Shown: positions 1-10,233 of the stretch, piece after piece | Position numbering within the stretch: the first letter of the stretch is position 1 | How the letters are laid out: each line of letters opens with the position of its first letter | The notes under the pieces: generated by a model | What the model was told of the DNA's origin: nothing | Seen by the model: only the letters and a program-made list of their open reading frames with translations | Database searches by the model: none | Origin: Dermatophagoides farinae | Taxonomy: Eukaryota > Arthropoda > Arachnida > Sarcoptiformes > Pyroglyphidae | Direction: 5' to 3' | Assembly (NCBI RefSeq): GCF_024713945.1 | Contig: NC_134680.1 | Span: forward strand, 5,001-69,000 | DNA: 64,000 nucleotides | Position numbers and translations under genes: made by a program

Positions 1-660
1 AACCTAACCTAACCTAACCTAACCTAACCTAACCTAACCTAACCTAACCTAACCTAACCTAACCTAACCTAACCTAACCTAACCTAACCTAACCTAACCT
101 AACCTAACCTAACCTAACCTAACCTAACCTAACCTAACCTAACCTAACCTAACCTAACCTAACCTAACCTAACCTAACCTAACCTAACCAACCTAACCTA
201 ACCTAACCTAACCTAACCTAACCTAACCTAACCTAACCTAACCTAACCTAACCTAACCTAACCTAACCTAACCTAACCTAACCTAACCTAACCTAACCTA
301 ACCTAACCTAACCTAACCTAACCTAACCTAACCTAACCTAACCTAACCTAACCTAACCTAACCTAACCTAACCTAACCTAACCTAACCTAACCTAACCTA
401 ACCTAACCTAACCTAACCTAACCTAACCTAACCTAACCTAACCTAACCTAACCTAACCCAACCTAACCTAACCTAACCTAACCTAACCTAACCTAACCTA
501 ACCTAACCAACCTAACCTAACCTAACCTAACCTAACCTAACCTAACCTAACCTAACCTAACCTAACCTAACCTAACCTAACCTAAACCTAACCTAACCTA
601 ACCTAACCTAACCTAACCTAACCTAACCTAACCTAACCTAACCTAACCTAACCTAACCTA
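1..660. repeat. Chromosome-end telomere, (AACCT)n
   Basis: About 130 near-perfect copies of AACCT, the C-rich strand of the arthropod TTAGG telomere, start at base 1. The C-rich strand read 5' to 3' from the left edge means the physical chromosome end lies to the left. A few units are imperfect: a missing CT near 187 and 506, CCCAACC near 456, and an extra A near 584. The array is directly fused to retroelement sequence through the degenerate joint at 661-689. Confidence 0.97.
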
Positions 661-689
661 TTTAATAACCTAACCTAATAACCTAATAA
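661..689. repeat. Degenerate telomeric joint before copy 1
   Basis: The repeat loosens into AATAACC/TAACCTAATAACC variants for about 29 bp before homology to the retroelement begins at 690. The preceding C of copy 1 aligns with base 10523 of copy 2. This looks like a junction created when a 5'-truncated element end was capped by new telomeric repeats. Confidence 0.75.
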
Positions 690-3600
690 CAACCAGCTGT
701 TCGTGCTTGTATCATTTTACTTAATCCATCATTATCGTCAATCATCATAACACATCTTTCAAACAGTGATTTCATCGTCGCCAACATTAATAACATAATC
801 ATAGCATCTGTGTATAGTGAACCGCACGGCAACATCAACAATACAATCAATTGTGTGATCAATACAGCGAATTATGCCAACAACAACAAATGCATTATAG
901 CCGGTGATTTCAATGCTAAATCAATTTACTGGGGTGAACCAACATCAGATGAACGTGGCCACGAAATAATATTAACGATAGTTCAGTGCAATCTTCATAT
1001 TTTGAATGAAGGAAATAGGCCAACTTTTGACACTGTGCGTGGTCAGCGCAGACTCACCTCATGCATTGATCTCACCCTAGTAAACGACAATCTTCTCGAT
1101 CAAATCAACAATTGGCATATTCATGACGAAATTCATCTGAGTGATCACCGGCCTATCACCTTCACCATCACTGACCAATGTATTGATCACCAACAAAACC
1201 AATCGACAACCAAATGGAACACGACCAACATAAATTGGACCGAATGGAGCTCAGATATCGAGTATCAGTTGCATGATCACAATTTGTCCGCCACCACTAT
1301 CAACAACATCAATGACACCAACGAACTGGATCTTGCCGTTACAATAATCACTGTATCCATTCAATTTGCATGCAACCTACATTGTGGTAAATATCGACAC
1401 AAACGTATACGACCGGCTAAATGGACGAGCAATCAATCACTATTGGACATCACAAAGAAACAAAAAGCAATTTATCGAAAAATTCGTCGATGCCACAATC
1501 CGTTCACGATAGAGAGATTGAAAAATGAATATATGATTGCCAGACAGCAGTATCGTGACATATCACAATCTTTAAAAAATGATGATTTCAACAAGTATCT
1601 AAATGGCCAAGGACCAGAGAACTGTTATCAGAAGGTCTGCCGGATGCTCAAAAATAGTGATGTCATGGTTGCTCGAACAATTGAAGGTACCAACAGCCCT
1701 ATCGAATCCACAACCAAACTGGTCAATTCATTATTTCCTGATGACGATTTTGACGATAGTAATGAACAACACGAGATACGTCAATTTACAGAAAAGTGGC
1801 TGAAGAAAAACAAAAACAATACTAGTGTGTCAGCTGTTTCGCTGCTAGAGCTGAATAATGTCATTCATAAATTCCGTGACGGCAAAGCACCAGGCTTCGA
1901 TGGTATATCACCGCGAATTTTGAAAAATCTTTGGCTCTCTTTTCCTGACCTGTTGCTCGCTTTATATAATGCATGTCTTCGACTAAAATATGTACCGTAC
2001 CTGTGGAAAAGCTCGATTATTCGTATATTACCGAAACCAGGTCGTGACGACTATAGCAAAACCAACGCTTATCGACCTATTGGTCTGATTTCCGTCTTGG
2101 GTAAAGTATTGGAACGAATAATGTCAATACGAATCACCAATCATCTTATCAGTAATGGCCACATGTCAGATTATCAATATGGTTTTATAGCTGGCAAATC
2201 TACTGATCATGCATTACTGAATCTACACAACGACCTGGAATCAGCCATCACCAGATTTAAGCACGTCTGTCTAATTTCGCTCGATATCAGAGGAGCTTTT
2301 GACCATACGTGGCATCCATTTATCATCAATCAATTGATCAACTATCGTGCGCCAAAATATTTAATCCAGCTGATTGACGCTTACCAAAATGATAGACGAA
2401 TCACAGCCAGTTACGGAGGCGTCACTTGCAACAAGACGACCAATAGGGGAACCGTTCAGGGTTCAATTCTGGGGCCATTGATGTGGAATCTGGTGGTGAA
2501 TGATCTTCTCTGTAAAAATTTCGGTCTGGATGTGAAAATTCAAGCCTATGCCGACGACGTTACCATGGTCGTGGCCTGTGACTGCATCAAATACATGCCG
2601 ATTAAAATAAATAAAATCCTGGAAATGGCCGCCAGCTGGGGACGTAAATGTAAGCTTACATTCTCCGAATCGAAGACCAAGATCATGTACGTCTCTAAAA
2701 AAATTGCACGTCCAATATATCCACCGGTAAGAATGAATGGCGCAATTATTGATCCAGTGAAAGAAACAAAAATTCTTGGCATAATAATTGATCATAAGCT
2801 TGATTATCGGCCTCATATTAAATACGCCATTGCCAAAGCCACGAGAATCAACAGAGCTGTAACTGGTATCGCTCGTAAGTCGCATGGTCTTAGCCCTCAG
2901 GTGCTAAGAATGATATACCATAGCATCACAGAGCCAATACTGTCTTATGGTGCCTTGATTACCGGTAGGGCTGTCAAGTATCAACATATACAAAAGATTC
3001 TCAGACAAATGGTCACACCAATGGCACAACAAGCTGTCAAAGCCTATAGATCGTCTTCATACATATCGGTTACAGCACTAGCTGATTTTCCTCCTATCGA
3101 ATTATTCATTGGATTCAGAGCAGCAATAGCAACAGCAAGAACAACAGGTCAGTATAAATATAATGATTTACCAATTACAGTAGATATAAATGACGATCTC
3201 AACAACAATACAATGAGCAAAATTACCACCATCATCAAAGAACCATCAGCATCACCACCGTTTAGAATCATAATCAAATCCATCAAAACAACAATGGGCG
3301 TCGGTGCTGCATTTATGATTTTTAACAACGAGAATATTATCGGCGTCAAACATTATCGTCTTCCTCCTTATTGTATGATACAACAAGCTGATTTTTTTGC
3401 CATATTAAAAGCAACAAATTGGATAAATGAAAATAGCAACAATCAAACGGTATATATCATCACCAACAACATAAGCACGGTACAACACATCAATCGTATT
3501 GACAGGAAAAACAGGCAAAGATTAGCAAATGAAATAATTGACAAATCCATCGATAATATTGTGATCGCCTGGAACAAAGTTGATAAAGCTGAACCATGGT

Positions 3601-4103
3601 ATCACAGGCTCAAAAAATATGCAAAAATAACAGCCAACAACCGTTCACGAGATTACGACTACACCAGGATGCCCATTAGTTTCGTCAAAAAATATGAACA
3701 CAACAATATGATGATAAGCTGGAACGATAGATATTTAAGAGATCGATTTGGCACAAATATCAAAAAGTTATGTCCAAACTTGCATGATGCACGTAAGTTC
3801 GTTCCATATATCGATAAATTCGTCACCCAGACGTTAACTGGTCACGGACAATTTGGCGCATATTTGTCAAAGTACGACACATCGAATGATAAAAAATGCT
3901 GCTGCGGATTCCGATTTCAGTCAGTCCAACACCTTATCAACGATTGTCATATGTTGAACCGTCTAAGACATGACTATCGAATTTCAATCAACAACAGTGA
4001 TGATCCCAAGGAAAAAACCAGATTAACGGCTGTCTTCTACGGTAATATTGCCATGTTCGCAGATCAACAAAGAAGATCAGTTCATCGTTTACATCCACCG
4101 TAA
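690..4103 (+). pseudogene. ORF2 fragment (endonuclease remnant, RT, RNase H-like, zinc motif)
   Basis: An open frame of about 1,137 codons runs without interruption from the truncation point to TAA at 4101-4103. It lacks the N-terminal part of the APE endonuclease, including the region with the first catalytic Asn and Glu, but keeps GDFNA, the IDLTLV strand and SDHRPI. The reverse transcriptase is complete, with YADD near base 2550, followed by the degenerate RNase H-like region and the C-terminal CxC-x8-H-x4-C motif. No ATG lies near the frame's start, so it is probably not expressed as a functional protein. Its coding sequence alternates between copy-2-like and copy-3-like variants, so it is a mosaic. 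Confidence 0.92.
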
Positions 4104-4204
4104 TCGTATGAATATCATTAACCGGTATCGCATCATGATGGCTAGTTATGCACAGCTAAACTGATGACATTGCACGGCATCTGCTCACTGATCTCCGGGA
4201 CCAC

Positions 4205-4363
4205 GCCAAACCGTCACGAGCGTAGCTCGTGAGGTTTGGCTCGAAATTCACTCCTACAGGACCCCCCGCCAAACCGTCACGAGCGTAGCTCGTGAGGTTT
4301 GGCTCAGAGTTCACTCCTCCGGGACAGCGCCAAACCTCACGAGCATAGCTCGTGAGGTTTGGC
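4205..4363 (+). repeat. Three tandem 3' UTR hairpins (copy 1)
   Basis: Hairpins at 4205-4240, 4268-4303 and 4329-4363 have the stem GCCAAACC(g)TCACGAGC against GCTCGTGAGGTTTGGC with a 3-nt loop. The first two carry one bulged G; the third lacks it and is a perfect palindrome. The spacing is 61-63 nt. Tandem structured repeats at the RNA 3' end of a non-LTR element are plausible binding sites for its reverse transcriptase (inference). Confidence 0.9.
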
Positions 4364-4374
4364 TTGCGGTCATT

Positions 4375-4388
4375 ACCTAACCTAACCT
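4375..4388. repeat. 14-nt telomeric linker between copies 1 and 2
   Basis: ACCTAACCTAACCT joins the 3' end of copy 1 to the 5' end of copy 2. The same 14 nt recur at 14209-14222 and 23915-23928. Confidence 0.9.
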
Positions 4389-4401
4389 AGCCTCTGCTAG
4401 G
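4386..4401 (+). other. Hairpin spanning telomere/element 5' junction
   Basis: CCTAGCCTCTGCTAGG forms a 6-bp stem with a CTCT loop. The first CCT is telomeric repeat and the rest is the element's 5' end. The same structure is present at the 5' ends of copies 3 and 4. Confidence 0.7.
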
Positions 4402-5218
4402 AAAGGGATGGTATGGTATCTGCTTGCATACACACACACAAGAATTTTTATCCACACACACCAGATTTTAATTATGTTAGACACGCACACAAGATACAAC
4501 ACTTGTAACAGACCTCTACACACACACACAAAAACACTTTGCAGCAGTACCAAATTGACATTTCCGGGTGGCTCCCGTAAATCGCTATGTCAATTAACTA
4601 GCGGAGGACCAGGACGTGAAGCTCGACCACCACAACAGCGTGACCACACATACACAACAATCTTTACAAGAATCAACCCACAGTAATTTAATTTAATGTT
4701 CCAACACAAACAAAGGACACAACAATTGTTACCAGACCCTACACTCACACATAGAACACAACACAGGGCCACTTGTGGTCACGCGTACCAACAGTCCCAG
4801 GGTGGCTCCCGTAAACAGCCACTGTTGTGTGCAGTTGTCTCAAAGTCCAAATAGTTACGGTCAAAAGCCAGTACCAACAAGAATCAACAAAAACAATCAC
4901 CACATAGTATTGGCCGCATCAGTCTACAAACATCATCAACGAATGAAGCATACACAACAAGAATCAACAACATTGAACAACAGTAACGCAACTGTCGTCT
5001 GTTCCAGTATAGCGATGCGGATCAACCAAATAATGTACCGGTAATCCAAACACAGCATCAACAGCGGCCTGCATCCCTGTTACAGTTTTCTTTTTTCGAT
5101 CCACGATCCATAGTATAAGGAAATCATGAAGAGAATCAGTGGGAAACAACCGGATCCGTAGTAGTGGCACGTCGCAACAGAAAAGTCAAAAAAAAAAAAA
5201 AAAATAAAAAAAATAGCG

Positions 5219-5245
5219 GCATGTGAAGTATTATACTTCACATGC
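5219..5245. repeat. Perfect 13-bp-arm palindrome in 5' UTR (copy 2)
   Basis: GCATGTGAAGTAT, a single T, then ATACTTCACATGC. It follows a long A tract. The equivalent in copy 3 carries paired changes that keep the stem, and copy 4 keeps an 11-bp-arm version, which favours a selected RNA hairpin. Confidence 0.85.
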
Positions 5246-7594
5246 ATTCCCACCATTGAAGTCTGTTCCAGTAATTTGAAACGTCTATGGCTTACTCAAT
5301 GGTATTTTTCCCGCCATACAGACCCAACAGACTTCATAGCTTAAATATGGTACAAATCAAGTCAGCATACAAATAAAATACAATGATCATCATAAAATTA
5401 ATATATATCATATTTCTGCTGTCCATCCATCTGAATAAACCCACCATGGCCAATCACGTGTACCATCAACAGCAACAACATCAAAATCCCGTCGAACCAA
5501 ATGAAATATTCGTGGATCTGCAATTAAAATAATAATAATCAACAATCATAATTATAACAAACAACAATAGATTATCACCAGTATTGAAACGATAAAATCA
5601 ACGGGTTAAAAACTAAACGTCCATCATATAAAACAACAGTATTCAGCATAAAATTGACTAGAATCCTAAAGAAAAATAAAAAACAAGAATCAACAAGCAT
5701 GCATATTTATCAAAAATAAAAACAACCTTACCAGTATCATAACAACGATAAAACCAACCAACGAAAATATAAAATCGAAAAATCAACGAAAATAAACAAC
5801 AAAACCAACAGTATTAATTTAAATTTAAAATTACCGTAATATGCATCTAAACAAAACAACAGACAAAACAACAATCATAAATCGACAATAAAATTAATCA
5901 CTTGTAAAGCTAAATAACAAGCAACAATCCACCGACAACAACATAATCAAGAATCAACAATCAACAAGAATAAAAATTCAACAAGAATCAACATCAAATA
6001 AAACTATGGACAAAACAATAACAAGAATCAACAACCAACAGTATTAAGAATCACCGGTATTGAAACAACACTAATTTAAAAACAACATAAATCAACAAGT
6101 TGCGACAAATATTTACATTATGTACAGACGATAAAAATAATTTAAAAATCCAACAAGTAACGACAACGAACCAACAGTATTCAAAACAAAATTTCGGATG
6201 ATAAAACCAACGAATTAAAACCACCGCATCTAAATTAAATCAACAAGAATTAACAGAATCAACAATATATCACAGGAATATTTACCAGTATTATCACAGA
6301 ACGAACGTTTTACCAAACCAAGAATCAACGGCAGCTGGACCAACCTGGGTGAAAAACAATATGATAAAAGCAATATAATTGATAATAATTTTTTGAAATG
6401 ATATCACCGGGTATAAATGAAGAATAAAACCAACGAATAAAAACGAGATTCCAACACGACGAGTCCATGGCCAATAGACCTGAAATAAATAAACAAAACA
6501 ATAATAATTGACAAATAATTAGCAGAATTATCACAGTCAGTATATCACAGTTGGTTCATCATAACTGGCACATCGTAGCGGAATTCTGGCCCATCCTGGA
6601 GAATTATCCATGATCAAATACAACAATCGTGTTTGGCTGGCAGAATCAGAATGGACCTCGATCGACCAAAAGCAGCAAAAAACCAGCATGGCACTTGAGC
6701 AGCGATGACGTGCAAAAATTTTCTTTTTCTCTTTCAAGTAGCTGCAATAATAGTCATCCAGTCATCATCGATTATAATGAACAAAATTGACCAACCAATC
6801 ATCATCATCAACATCACAACAAAAATTTGGCCAATTTATCATCATCAATGTCAAAACAATGTAAGTCATACAAACATGTCTCATTCACAACAACAAATAT
6901 ACACGCATGCACACGAACATGTAAATAATCGTTCATTTTTTGCCGCCAAATCAATTCAACCAGGATAGCTCAGGAAACAAAACAAAAGACAAAAATCCTT
7001 TTCTTTGATATGAAATTTGAACATTATGAGATTGTTATCCTCACTATTTCACATGCCACTATCGACATAAAAAATGTTAGGACACCACAACAAGATACAA
7101 ATTTTTTTCATATAAATATTTTTGCAAAACCGGCAAAACTTTGCAATTCGAACAACCTATTGGTATGATGAAAGATATTTTGTTCATTCTTGATTTGTTT
7201 TCTTTCCACACCAAATCATATCGTCTTTCACATTGTCGATCCTTGTATTTTTGTCGTTTTCTTTTCTCTTCATTTCACGACAATCTTTCACACACACCAC
7301 ACAAACATACAATCATTTCATTGCCATCTATAAACGCCTTACTTGCTCGGCTCAAATGAGTCGTGTTTACATCAATTTTTCTCATCCACAAAATTTTGTT
7401 TCAGTTTACAATTTTTCTTTTCATCACATCAAGTTTTCATTTATGTCTTTTTGATTTTCTGTACCAGTGATCTCTTTTTCCACTACTGGCTATAATCTCA
7501 TCATTCTCATCAATTGGCTTTTTCATCAAATTATTTCATCACAAATTCATTAATTTGGCTTTCTATTTCATTAATTGGCTCCATTCTCATCAAC

Positions 7595-7700
7595 TGGCTT
7601 ACAAATCATTATTTTTCATCATTTGGCTCAAAAATCATTATTTTTCATCATCTGGCTTACAAATCATCATTTTTCATCATTTGGCTTAAAAATCATCATC
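7595..7700 (+). repeat. 29-bp tandem repeats in 5' UTR (copy 2)
   Basis: About four units of TGGCTTA(C/A)AAATCAT.ATTTTTCATCA(TT/TC). Copy 3 has one unit fewer. Confidence 0.8.
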
Positions 7701-8439
7701 TTTTTTTTTTATTAACTGGCTTATATATCATCACTTTCATCTACTGGCTTAAAAATCATAATTTCATCAACTGGCTTTTATTTTCATTTTTTTTTTTTAT
7801 CATCCTGGCTTTCAATTTTATTATTTATTTTCGGCTTTCAACAATATCAACAATTTTCTGCTCATCAATATCATTATCTGGATTCAGTTTCCGTAAGCTT
7901 TCAATTTTCTTATTGCCGATCATTACCACCATCGCCGATCCTCCCATCACACATTTTATTATTATCACCATACACCAATTACATTGTTTATTAATTATCA
8001 TTCTTTATTCAATTACACATATCTCAAATAACATTCACATTTGCATAAATCATTATTATTATCACACAATAACCTTTACCAAACCAATTTCTTTGTTAGA
8101 TTCTATCACAAACCATATCAAATACAATTATATTTTTCTGGTAAATAAATAAATTTCTTTTTTTTTACAATCATACGAACCGACACCATATCCTTTATTA
8201 ATTGTCAACATTAACCACACTTTCATGTTATTTTCTGATTACATAATTCCATTCACAACTTTCACTTTTCATAAACCATTATTTCTTCTTTTGACCTTAC
8301 ATCAATTCGGTATTGGGTCATCATCATTTATCACAATCACAGCTTCGACTAAATCATTCACATCTCATTGACATTGAATCATCACACGTTTAATAAACAA
8401 TTGGCTCATCATTCATATAAATCAATCAATTCAACCTTG

Positions 8440-10233
8440 ATGGGCCCCACCCGTAAACCGACAGCAAAAAAAATCATAAAAGTTAGTGAGAAAGCATCTC
8501 CAATAACAGAAAATATCAGAGTGTCAACAGCATCTCCAGTCATGAGCAAACAAACCATAGAAATCATGGAGGATGACTCAAACGAACAACCAATGACAAA
8601 CATTGATTTTACGCAACCATCCACCAGCAGACATATTGTTACACAACCAATCACCACTTCACACAATATCGCAACAACATCACACATGAATGTCAACGTT
8701 ATGCCTCAACGTCATACATCAAGACATAACATAATCACAAGCAATGTAAATACATCAACAAATGCCCAATATACATCCAATACAGTGCCACCGTCCACAA
8801 TCTATATGCCGACACAATCACAGACACAGTACACGTCACAACAATACACACAGCCACAACAACAAATCCCGCATCACACACAGACATACGGCACTTCATC
8901 ATTTGATTATCGGTACTTACAATCCACAGTTTTGTCTAGACCTCCGACGCCTGTACAATTATCATCATCACACACCCACATGCCGTTATCAACACAACAA
9001 CCGTTAACGACAACCATCACTCGCACAAACCCACTTAATTCAAATTTACAACAACCAGTGATAACAGAAGACATCCACTACATCACTGATGCATTAGGAA
9101 TGGCCATGGATCTTAAAGGAAACATCAGCACGGAGAAAAAATTTCAAACAATAACGGCCTTGAAGATCGCAATCAATTTGCATACCGAAAACCAGGCATT
9201 AAAAGAGCAACTGTCAACCAACGCCAAGCGTAAGCGACATATCTACGACGAAGAAAAAGAAAGTATTCTAGGCGACGATGAAGACAGTCTCGACTCCATT
9301 GCAGAAATGAAAATGTGTATCCTGGATCTAAAACATAGTGTTAAAAATTTGACCGAAATTATAATGGGCCAAAAGAACAACAACGTAACCAACACCAAGG
9401 TGAATAAACCGGTTTCTTTTGCCGACATCGTAAAAGAAAACAAGAGTGCATCCACGCCTAGACACCAGACTGTGATTTCAGTAATCGACAACACCGACAC
9501 CACCATAACCAGAAAAGTGCTATCCGACCTGATTCAACCAGCAAAACACGGCATTGATATGACTGGAGCTCAAGGTCTATCCAATGGCAAGATGATTCTA
9601 GATTTCCGAGATGAGCAGAGCAAAAATAAATTCAACAACATCGCTGTAGCTACAAACAAAATTATTGCTGAACCACCCAGAAAATTGGCTCCAACGATCT
9701 TCCTGAAAGGGGTGAGGAAAGATATTGACAAAAACATGATTCCAGAAATGTTCGCGAGCTTCAACCACCTAATCGAACAACATGTTACCAGCAATAATCT
9801 GGAAATCAAAAACCTGGTTCAAATCGTGAATGAACGTACGAATTTTCGTAACAGTGATCGGCTAATCAATTACGGTGTTACTGTCGATCCCAAGATCCGT
9901 GATATCATCATCAACGATATGGCTGGAAAAATCATTCTCGACTTCTCAATGGTCCACGTCGAAGACATGTCTCCTCTGCGGCAGTGTTACCGATGTTACG
10001 GATTTAATCATAAGGCTGAAAAATGCCAGCTGAAACCGGAAGACCAGCTCTGCTTTCATTGTAGTGGACGTCATCATTTTAATCTATGTCCAAATAAGCA
10101 TCTGGAGCCTCGATGCACCAACTGTGTGAAAACTGGCATCAAGGACAACATCTTCCATAGCAGTGTGAGTAAAACATGTCCCGTCTACACCAGAATGCTA
10201 ATGCGTATTGCCAACAAAATTCAATATAATTAA
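8440..10233 (+). CDS. Retrotransposon ORF1 (Gag-like, three CCHC knuckles), copy 2
   Basis: A 597-aa nucleic-acid-binding protein starts at the first in-frame ATG (8440); the frame is open about 24 codons further upstream without an ATG. The N-terminal 200 residues are Thr/Gln/His-rich and probably disordered. A helical region around residues 205-260 is followed by a charged segment (KRKRH, then EEKE/DDEDS). The C-terminus has three zinc knuckles: C516-x2-C-x4-H-x4-C529, C538-x2-C...H-x4-C550, and C559-x2-C...H...C580. ORF1 proteins of R1/TRAS elements bind the element RNA and take it to telomeres. The coding sequence appears identical to ORF1 of copy 3, so the two copies separated very recently or were homogenised. 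Confidence 0.93.
   Translation: MGPTRKPTAKKIIKVSEKASPITENIRVSTASPVMSKQTIEIMEDDSNEQPMTNIDFTQPSTSRHIVTQPITTSHNIATTSHMNVNVMPQRHTSRHNIITSNVNTSTNAQYTSNTVPPSTIYMPTQSQTQYTSQQYTQPQQQIPHHTQTYGTSSFDYRYLQSTVLSRPPTPVQLSSSHTHMPLSTQQPLTTTITRTNPLNSNLQQPVITEDIHYITDALGMAMDLKGNISTEKKFQTITALKIAINLHTENQALKEQLSTNAKRKRHIYDEEKESILGDDEDSLDSIAEMKMCILDLKHSVKNLTEIIMGQKNNNVTNTKVNKPVSFADIVKENKSASTPRHQTVISVIDNTDTTITRKVLSDLIQPAKHGIDMTGAQGLSNGKMILDFRDEQSKNKFNNIAVATNKIIAEPPRKLAPTIFLKGVRKDIDKNMIPEMFASFNHLIEQHVTSNNLEIKNLVQIVNERTNFRNSDRLINYGVTVDPKIRDIIINDMAGKIILDFSMVHVEDMSPLRQCYRCYGFNHKAEKCQLKPEDQLCFHCSGRHHFNLCPNKHLEPRCTNCVKTGIKDNIFHSSVSKTCPVYTRMLMRIANKIQYN

Larger units (their letters stand above)
690..4374 (+). mobile_element. 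Non-LTR retrotransposon copy 1, 5'-truncated
   Basis: Near-identical to the 3' third of copies 2 and 3: most of ORF2, then a 3' UTR with three hairpins. It lacks the 5' UTR, ORF1 and the first 105 residues of ORF2. The 5' end is fused to telomeric repeat and the 3' end to a 14-nt telomeric linker, without poly(A). The 3' end faces the centromere. Being the most distal copy, its truncation could come from incomplete reverse transcription (usual for this class) or from erosion of the chromosome end followed by telomere healing. I cannot tell which. Confidence 0.93.
4402..8439 (+). other. Long 5' UTR/leader of copy 2
   Basis: Four kilobases contain no convincing ORF. CA-rich sequence (4425-4760) is followed by A-rich stretches built from repeated CAACAAGAATC-type words (5500-6300), then T-rich sequence with the 29-bp repeats at 7595-7700. 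A perfect palindrome lies at 5219-5245. A GTAAGT donor-like site near 6860 is conserved in the related elements. The promoter should be internal or at the 5' end; I see no TATA box near 4389. Confidence 0.75.

Noticed and set aside
1-660. Regular short repeats considered as a CRISPR or satellite array
   Set aside because: Pure 5-bp telomeric repeat at a eukaryotic chromosome end, without spacers.
2463-2885. Minus-strand 140-codon frame, and similar frames opposite the other ORF2 copies
   Set aside because: Antisense shadows of the RT coding region, recurring at the same place in each copy.
4408-5044. Several 60-90 codon frames in the CA-rich 5' leader, on both strands
   Set aside because: Low-complexity CA/GT translation with poor conservation of frame between copies 2, 3 and 4.
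7514-8152. 212-codon frame in the leader of copy 2
   Set aside because: Compositional product of ATCA/T-rich repeats; not preserved in the same form in copy 3.
10199-10203. TAATG as a stop-restart signal for ORF2
   Set aside because: The TAA is in the ORF2 frame and the ATG in the ORF1 frame, the reverse of what reinitiation on ORF2 would need.
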